Below the pieces are notes generated by a model. It made no database searches, was not told the origin of the DNA, and saw nothing but the letters and a program-made list of their open reading frames with translations. A stretch of DNA of 5,366 nt from a bacterium (lineage in GTDB: Bacteria > Oederibacteriota > Muellerivitia > Muellerivitales > Muellerivitaceae), in NCBI GenBank assembly GCA_025980505.1, contig JAICXI010000162.1, forward strand, positions 1 through 5,366, in the 5' to 3' direction. The translations under genes were made by a program, and so were the position numbers. The first letter of the stretch is position 1, and every line of letters begins with the position of its first letter. This document shows positions 1 through 3,767 of this stretch, one piece after another.

Positions 1-567
1 GAGGATCTCCGAAACCGTGAAGGGGTCCCGGGCCGCCAGCGTCCCCACCTTGATTTTCTCCAGGGCTTCCCTTGAAAAGGCCCGGAAGCCCGAAGTCGGG
101 TCCTTGGCCTTGAGCCCCAGGACGAACTTCAGGTAATAACGGGCGAAATTGCTGGTCCATTGCCGGTGGAAGGGGCGGTTCATGTCCTTCCCGCCGGGGA
201 TGTAACGGCTTCCCAGGGCAACGTCGGCTTCCCCGGCGGCGAGGGGTTTCAGCAGGGAAGGGATATATTTGGGCTGGTGGGAGAGGTCGGCGTCCATTTC
301 CACCACCGCATCGGCCCCCATTTCCAGGGCCTTCACGAAACCGTCCCGGCCCGCCCAACCCCGGCCCTTGACCGACCGGTCCCGCTGCAAGAGGTGAAGG
401 CGAGGATCCCCGCCGCAAAGCCGCCGCACTTCCTCCGAGGTCCCGTCCGGCGAAGTGTCGTCCACGACCAGGATTTCGGCCTCGGGGACGTTCTGGTGGA
501 GGAGGCCGACCAGTTCCCCGATGTTGGCCCGCTCGTTGTAGGTGGGAACCATGATGAACGTTTTCAA
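1..567 (-). CDS. GT2 family glycosyltransferase, polyprenol-phosphate mannosyltransferase (Dpm1)-like, 3' end cut by window edge
   Basis: Enzymes of this family transfer a sugar from a nucleotide donor (typically GDP-mannose) to a polyprenyl phosphate at the cytoplasmic face of the membrane, giving a lipid-linked donor for later glycosylation. The first 189 residues are visible. They open with MKTFIMVPTYNE, the classic start of the family, then VVDDTSPDGT (Asp36-Asp37) in the nucleotide-binding half, EMDADLSH (Asp92-x-Asp94, the metal/donor DxD motif), GSRYIPGG at 120-126 and KDPTSGFRAF at 155-164. No membrane segment is present in this part; whether a C-terminal membrane domain follows is outside the window. 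The start is TTG, chosen because an in-frame TAA lies just upstream, AAGGAG sits 10 bases before it, and it restores the family N-terminus; the ATG at 553 would remove the first beta strand. After the GFR motif, the sequence ending in DPFTVSEIL differs from the GYxFQxEM that I expect, so the acceptor or donor may differ. Last visible gene of the NHL-GT9-GT2 unit. Confidence 0.9.
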   Translation of the reverse strand, partial: MKTFIMVPTYNERANIGELVGLLHQNVPEAEILVVDDTSPDGTSEEVRRLCGGDPRLHLLQRDRSVKGRGWAGRDGFVKALEMGADAVVEMDADLSHQPKYIPSLLKPLAAGEADVALGSRYIPGGKDMNRPFHRQWTSNFARYYLKFVLGLKAKDPTSGFRAFSREALEKIKVGTLAARDPFTVSEIL

Positions 568-577
568 GTTAACGGGA

Positions 578-583
578 CTCCTT
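578..583 (-). promoter_or_regulatory. Ribosome binding site supporting the TTG start of the GT2 gene
   Basis: AAGGAG on the minus strand lies 10 bases before the TTG at 567. It is the strongest Shine-Dalgarno match near this gene and is the main reason to accept the TTG rather than the internal ATG at 553. The spacing is slightly long. Confidence 0.6.
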
Positions 584-584
584 G

Positions 585-626
585 ATTAAGCCGGGAGCCA
601 TCGGCTGTCAGCTGATGGCTTTTAGC
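585..626 (-). repeat. Heptad-periodic intergenic repeat (six 7-base units beginning GCY) with an embedded hairpin
   Basis: Read on the minus strand, the gap between the GT9 stop and the GT2 start splits into six consecutive 7-base units that all begin GCT or GCC, for example GCCATCA, GCTGACA and GCCGATG. Bases 596-620 also form an imperfect hairpin: AGCCATC pairs with GATGGCT, and an inner GCT/AGC closes on a three-base loop after one mismatched (A-C) pair. No U-run follows it in the transcript, so it is not a good intrinsic terminator. From memory, similar degenerate GCTGANA-type heptad arrays occur dispersed in intergenic DNA of many bacteria; the role is unknown. It might affect mRNA stability or expression of GT2 relative to GT9. 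Confidence 0.55.
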
Positions 627-640
627 TTTTAAGAAATATT

Positions 641-1792
641 TTACGGCCTGCCAACGGCCAAGAGCTGCCTTTCCACCGCGGCCAGCACGTCCTTTTCCTT
701 GAGGTTGTCCATGCAGGACACCTTTTGCGTGCACTGGTTCTGGTAATAGCACTGGCAGGGCCGGACGGGAAGGACCTTTTCCCCGCGGCCGTAGAGGTCG
801 ATTTCGGCGTCCGAGGTGGGCCCGAAATAAGCCACCAGCCTTTTGCCCAGGGCCACGGCCACGTGCAGGGCCAGGGTGTCTCCGGTCACCAGCACGTCGG
901 CCAATCCCACGAGGGAGGCGAATTGGCGGAGGGTGTTTTCCGTGCCGGTCGGGAGGCAGAGGCCTTTCAGTTTTTTCGCCAGGGCCGGCATGAGTTCCCG
1001 CTCCTCGGGTCCGCCGTAAAGCAGGACCCCCGTTTGGGGGTGCTTTTTTTTCAACTGCTTCGCCAGCCACTCGAACCCGTCCAGGCGCCACCGCTTCATG
1101 GGCCAGCGTCCGCCGGAGCCGATGTTGAAGCCGACGATTTTTTTGAACCGGGAAAGCTTGTTTTTTTGCGCGAAGTTCCCGGCCCAGGCCCTCTCCTTGT
1201 CCGTCAAGACCAGTTGGGGTTCCTCGCCCCGGTAAGTCAATCCGCCGATGCGGAAAAGGTGGTACTGGTAGGTCTTTTGGTTGGCGCGCTTGACCGTGTC
1301 GAAAATCCCCATCCCGAACCATTCCTCAGCCGCGGGTTCCAGGGGGACCACCGCCCCTTCTTCGGAAAGGCCGAAGCCCTTTTTCACCCGGCTGTTGGCC
1401 ATGGCCAGGATGGCCGCCGCTTTGCGGCCCATGTCGAAGTTAAAGGCGCGGTGGAAGGAGGTGGCCGACAGGAGGCCGGGCAAGGCCGGGTCCACGCCCC
1501 AAAGCACGTCGATATGGGGGTTTTTTTCCAGGAGGGGTTTGGAGGAGTTTTCGGTCACCCACCAGACGGAAAGGCGGGGATTGCCTTTCTTGAAGGCCGG
1601 AAGGATGGAGGTGGAGCGCAGCACGTCGCCGGCCGCGTCCAGTTTGATGATCAGGACCCGCTCTTCCACCTTCTCGTAGCGGGGGCAATCCCGGCACAGA
1701 ACACCCTCGGTTTTGTGGGGGACGCAGGGCTTTTCGCCCGTGAAATGGCGGCAGTCCTGCCGGTAAAAATTCGCGCTGGAAACGGGGGACAA
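641..1792 (-). CDS. GT9 (heptosyltransferase-family) glycosyltransferase with two four-cysteine clusters
   Basis: A 383-residue GT-B enzyme of the ADP-heptose:LPS heptosyltransferase family, cytoplasmic or peripheral at the inner membrane, adding a sugar to an envelope glycoconjugate. Residues 44-59 (ERVLIIKLDAAGDVLR) match the family N-terminal motif with the acceptor-side Asp. The C-terminal donor half shows FNIGSGGRWPMKRW at 222-235, LLYGGPEE at 257-264, LVTGDTLALHVAVALG at 301-316 and FGPTS at 323-327. Unusual additions are a 43-residue N-terminal extension with Cys14, Cys23, Cys33 and Cys36 plus His16 and His26, and a C-terminal set Cys346, Cys348, Cys354 and Cys360, suggesting metal or Fe-S binding or structural disulfides (inference). 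The start is TTG: an in-frame TGA lies upstream and no other start codon occurs before the core domain; the ribosome site is weak (AGG about 6 bases away). It lies 10 bases after the NHL gene, so it is probably cotranscribed and reinitiated. The sugar and acceptor cannot be told from sequence. Confidence 0.9.
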   Translation of the reverse strand: MSPVSSANFYRQDCRHFTGEKPCVPHKTEGVLCRDCPRYEKVEERVLIIKLDAAGDVLRSTSILPAFKKGNPRLSVWWVTENSSKPLLEKNPHIDVLWGVDPALPGLLSATSFHRAFNFDMGRKAAAILAMANSRVKKGFGLSEEGAVVPLEPAAEEWFGMGIFDTVKRANQKTYQYHLFRIGGLTYRGEEPQLVLTDKERAWAGNFAQKNKLSRFKKIVGFNIGSGGRWPMKRWRLDGFEWLAKQLKKKHPQTGVLLYGGPEERELMPALAKKLKGLCLPTGTENTLRQFASLVGLADVLVTGDTLALHVAVALGKRLVAYFGPTSDAEIDLYGRGEKVLPVRPCQCYYQNQCTQKVSCMDNLKEKDVLAAVERQLLAVGRP

Positions 1793-1802
1793 GGAGGCCT
1801 GC

Positions 1803-2804
1803 TTAGGGTTTGCCCGCCGTCACCGGCAAGAAATGGTAAACCACCAACCGGTCCAACTTGGCGGCCAGGAGATCGCCGTCGCCCAGCACGCTCAAGGAGT
1901 TGACGTTCTGGACCGGCTGTTTCTTGTCCCCGTCCACCAGGTTGCCCATCAACTTGCCTTCCAGGGTGTAGGCCCGGACGAATTTCCCGTCGGTCGAGGA
2001 AACGTAAATCCATTTTTTCTTGGCGTCCACGGCTTCCGCCGAGGGTTGGGCGCCCAGGCTGATTTCCCGGACGAAATGCCCTTCCGAATCCAACACCTGG
2101 ATGCGGTTGTTTTGCTGGTCCACAACGTAATAATTATTCTGGGCGTCGACGGCCACCTGCGTGGGATTGTCGAAGTTGCCCTTGCCCGAGCCGCGTTGGC
2201 CCCAGGCGGCGTCGACGTTGCCGGAGGAAGAGAGCTTCACCAACCGGTGGCTTCCGGTGTCGGCGATGAGGAAGCTGCCCTTGTCCCAGGCGATGCCCCG
2301 GGGCCCGTAAAAGCCCTTGCCGTCCAGGCTGATCTTGGCCATGAGACGGCCCTTGGGGTCGAAACCGCGGATGGTCCCGGTCCAGGGGTCGATGACGTAG
2401 ACGTCGCCGCTGGCGTCGGCGGCCAGGCAGGAAACTTCCTTGAAGGGGGGGTCACCGGCCTGCTTTTGCCCGAATTGCGTCAGGAATTTCCCCTGGCTGT
2501 CCAGGATCAGGATGCGGTTTTGGGTCTGGTCGCTCAAGGCGATGCGGTTGTCCGGCGTGACCAGCACGTCCCAGGCCTTGAAGGGCCCGCTGGGGAGGGA
2601 ATCGCCGCCGATCTCCATTACGGATTGGACCGGCAGGTCCTTGGAGGCGTTGACCTGGCCCTCGAAAAAGGAAACGGCCTCGATCAACAGGATGACGCCC
2701 ACCAAGGCGAGTATGAAAAGGACCATCTTTTTGGAGTTCGGGTTTTTCCTGGAAGCGGAAGTTTTCTTCCTCCTCGAAGCTTTTTTAGACGTGGCTTTCG
2801 GCAT
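1803..2804 (-). CDS. Membrane-anchored NHL-repeat beta-propeller protein with a highly basic N-terminal tail
   Basis: A 333-residue protein in three parts. Residues 1-26 are a Lys/Arg/Ser-rich tail with 11 positive residues and no acidic ones. Residues 27-47 (MVLFILALVGVILLIEAVSFF) form one transmembrane helix; by the positive-inside rule the tail is cytoplasmic and the rest is periplasmic or extracellular. Residues 74-325 hold about six NHL/beta-propeller blades, at roughly 74-111, 119-158, 164-201, 210-249, 253-290 and 296-325, with recurring features such as SDQTQNRILILDSQGKFL, IADTGSHRLVKLSSSG and VDQQNNRIQVLDSEGHFV. NHL propellers usually bind proteins, nucleic acid or carbohydrate; some are peptidyl-alpha-amidating lyase-like enzymes, but I see no catalytic signature here. 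The ATG start has GAGG about 6 bases upstream. First gene of the left unit, directly ahead of the GT9 gene, hence a possible role in envelope or surface glycoconjugate work (inference). No lipobox or cleavable signal is evident. Confidence 0.87.
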   Translation of the reverse strand: MPKATSKKASRRKKTSASRKNPNSKKMVLFILALVGVILLIEAVSFFEGQVNASKDLPVQSVMEIGGDSLPSGPFKAWDVLVTPDNRIALSDQTQNRILILDSQGKFLTQFGQKQAGDPPFKEVSCLAADASGDVYVIDPWTGTIRGFDPKGRLMAKISLDGKGFYGPRGIAWDKGSFLIADTGSHRLVKLSSSGNVDAAWGQRGSGKGNFDNPTQVAVDAQNNYYVVDQQNNRIQVLDSEGHFVREISLGAQPSAEAVDAKKKWIYVSSTDGKFVRAYTLEGKLMGNLVDGDKKQPVQNVNSLSVLGDGDLLAAKLDRLVVYHFLPVTAGKP

Positions 2805-2843
2805 GGGTTCCCTCGCTGGAATCTAATATGGGTCAAAAGGCCT

Positions 2844-2862
2844 CATCAAGAAGGCATCAAGA
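2844..2862 (-). repeat. Pair of direct 8-base repeats with 11-base period in the NHL leader
   Basis: TCTTGATG occurs twice on the minus strand, separated by CCT, giving an 11-base period close to one helical turn. It overlaps the candidate -10 and the start of the presumed leader of the NHL gene. Such spacing would suit a protein binding to one DNA face, but two copies can also occur by chance. Confidence 0.35.
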
Positions 2863-2887
2863 TAGCACGTTCAATGCCGCCGAACCA
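2859..2887 (-). promoter_or_regulatory. Tentative extended -10 promoter for the NHL-GT9-GT2 unit
   Basis: On the minus strand TGCTATCTT matches the extended -10 form (TGn followed by a TATAAT-like hexamer, four of six matching). At a 17-base spacer the -35 region is TGGTTC, a poor match to TTGACA. Transcription would start near 2852, leaving a leader of about 48 bases before the ATG at 2804. A promoter is expected here because a 166-base gap and a possible terminator precede the NHL gene, but the exact site is a guess. Confidence 0.25.
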
Positions 2888-2890
2888 GCC

Positions 2891-2926
2891 GTTAAATGGG
2901 CCCCGCGGGCCCGGATCCTATTTAAC
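2891..2926. repeat. Intergenic inverted repeat GTTAAAT-GGGCCC ... GGGCCC ... ATTTAAC
   Basis: The outer arms GTTAAAT (2891-2897) and ATTTAAC (2920-2926) are perfect inverted copies. Inside them GGGCCC (2898-2903) and GGGCCC (2907-2912) pair across a CGC loop. An extra seven bases, GGATCCT, bulge on one side. It lies just upstream of the tentative NHL promoter, so it could be an operator, a terminator-like hairpin for the upstream unit, or a remnant of a small mobile repeat. There is no U-run. Confidence 0.45.
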
Positions 2927-2933
2927 CGAGCGC

Positions 2934-2962
2934 TGAAGAAGTCCGGAAAAAGGACTTTTTCA
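2934..2962 (-). terminator. Possible terminator-like hairpin after the alpha/beta hydrolase gene
   Basis: TGAAAAAGTCC and GGACTTCTTCA on the minus strand form an 11-base stem with one A-C mismatch and a seven-base loop, starting 8 bases after the hydrolase stop codon. No clean U-run follows, only CUUCUUCA within the stem, so it is a weak candidate for an intrinsic terminator. The upper-strand version pairs fully with one G-U. Its position between two probable transcription units supports a terminating or mRNA-end-protecting role, but a mobile-repeat end is also possible. Confidence 0.35.
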
Positions 2963-2970
2963 ACAGTCTG

Positions 2971-3756
2971 TTAAAGGTTCTTCCGCAGCCAGGCCAGGGT
3001 GGTGTCGATCACGGTTTTTTCCCATCCCGAGCGGTTGAAGGTGTGGTCGGCGTTTTTAAGGATGTGGACTTTGGCCTTCTTGCCCAAGGCCTTCCGGTAG
3101 GCTTCGGCCTCGGATACGGGCACGGAAGCGTCGGCGTCGCCGTGGAGGACGAGGGCCTTCCCGGCGAAGGCGGGAAGCTTGGAGAGGGGGGATTCCCTTT
3201 TTTCCAGGTCCTCCAGGAACCCGCTGCCCAGGACGTTCCCCCCGAAGTCCCACTGGCCTTGCTGGAGCCATTTCTCCCGGTGGGGGCCGGTCAAATGCAC
3301 GTAACGGGGGAACATGCGGTAGGCCTGGGCCCCTGCGGCCCAAAGGACCAGGGCCTTGACCCGGGGATCCTCCACGGCCAGGCTGGAAGCCACGAAACCG
3401 CCCATGCTTAAGCCCAGCACGCCCAAGCGATTGGGGTCCACTTCCCGTTGGGCGCCGAGGAACCGGAGGGATTCGCGGCCGTCCTCGATCTCGCCCGAGA
3501 CGGTGACGTCCTTGAAATCCCCCTCGCTTTCGCCGCTCCCCCGGAAATCGAACCGCAGGGCCGCGATCCCCGCCCGGGCCAGCCCGCGGGCGGTCTTGAC
3601 GAAAAGACGGTGGGGTTCCATGCGTTGGCCCGTGAAGCCGTGGAACAAGGAAAGGGCGGGAAAGGGACCCCGCCCTTCCGGCAGGTGCAGCATTCCGTAA
3701 AGTTTCAGGCCCTGGACGGTGAAGGAGATTTGCTTTTCCATGAGGCTTAAACCCAT
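2971..3756 (-). CDS. Alpha/beta hydrolase, dienelactone-hydrolase / feruloyl-esterase-like serine hydrolase
   Basis: A 261-residue single-domain serine hydrolase of the S9/BAAT/DLH-like alpha/beta fold, probably cytoplasmic since no signal peptide is visible. Numbered from the ATG at 3756, it has the HGFTG oxyanion-hole motif (residues 39-43), RFDFRGSGESEG (68-79), the nucleophile elbow GLSMGG with Ser117, LVLHGDADASVP with the likely acid Asp209 (Asp207 is the alternative), and NADHTF with catalytic His238. Residues around 143-190 form a lid-like insert. Overall pattern and length fit esterases related to cinnamoyl/feruloyl esterases, but substrate is not decidable. A TTG six bases further upstream leaves no room for the ribosome site, and the ATG at 3741 (starting MEKQISF) remains an alternative. 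It follows bglX with a 9-base gap, so it is likely in the same operon and perhaps removes ester groups from the same carbohydrate substrates (inference). Confidence 0.9.
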   Translation of the reverse strand: MGLSLMEKQISFTVQGLKLYGMLHLPEGRGPFPALSLFHGFTGQRMEPHRLFVKTARGLARAGIAALRFDFRGSGESEGDFKDVTVSGEIEDGRESLRFLGAQREVDPNRLGVLGLSMGGFVASSLAVEDPRVKALVLWAAGAQAYRMFPRYVHLTGPHREKWLQQGQWDFGGNVLGSGFLEDLEKRESPLSKLPAFAGKALVLHGDADASVPVSEAEAYRKALGKKAKVHILKNADHTFNRSGWEKTVIDTTLAWLRKNL

Positions 3757-3762
3757 ATCCAA

Positions 3763-3767
3763 CCTTT
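3763..3767 (-). promoter_or_regulatory. Ribosome binding site of the hydrolase, overlapping the bglX stop
   Basis: AAAGG lies six bases before the ATG at 3756 and shares bases with the TAA stop of bglX (3766-3768). This decides the ATG over the TTG at 3762 and suggests translational coupling between the two genes. Confidence 0.5.

Noticed and set aside
160..585. Plus-strand open frame opposite the GT2 gene
   Set aside because: The minus-strand GT2 frame carries clear family motifs throughout; this frame has none.
596..620. Hairpin between GT9 and GT2 as an intrinsic terminator
   Set aside because: In the transcript the stem has an A-C mismatch and is followed by CCCGGC rather than a U-run; the heptad repeat explains it better.
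1043..1050. Eight-base A/T runs within GT9 and, near 5000, within bglX as possible slippage or frameshift sites
   Set aside because: The runs encode consecutive Lys codons in frame, both proteins continue normally on both sides, and no useful alternative frame follows.
564..1322. Minus-strand open frame overlapping GT9 and the GT2 start
   Set aside because: It lies in another frame of the GT9 gene; the protein is Arg/Gly/Pro-rich, and its end reads through the heptad repeat. GT9 in the correct frame explains the DNA.
725..1903. Long plus-strand open frame (392 codons) opposite GT9 and the end of the NHL gene
   Set aside because: It is antisense to a well-supported gene, its protein is rich in Gly, Val, His and Gln with no recognisable motif, and it crosses two real genes. 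High GC and biased third positions create such shadows.
1833..2936. Long plus-strand open frame (367 codons) opposite the NHL gene
   Set aside because: It is antisense to the NHL propeller, of shadow-type composition, with no domain pattern.
2805..2970. tRNA, small RNA or riboswitch in the main intergenic gap
   Set aside because: No cloverleaf, no CCA-ended acceptor pattern and no riboswitch core that I can recognise; only the inverted and direct repeats listed.
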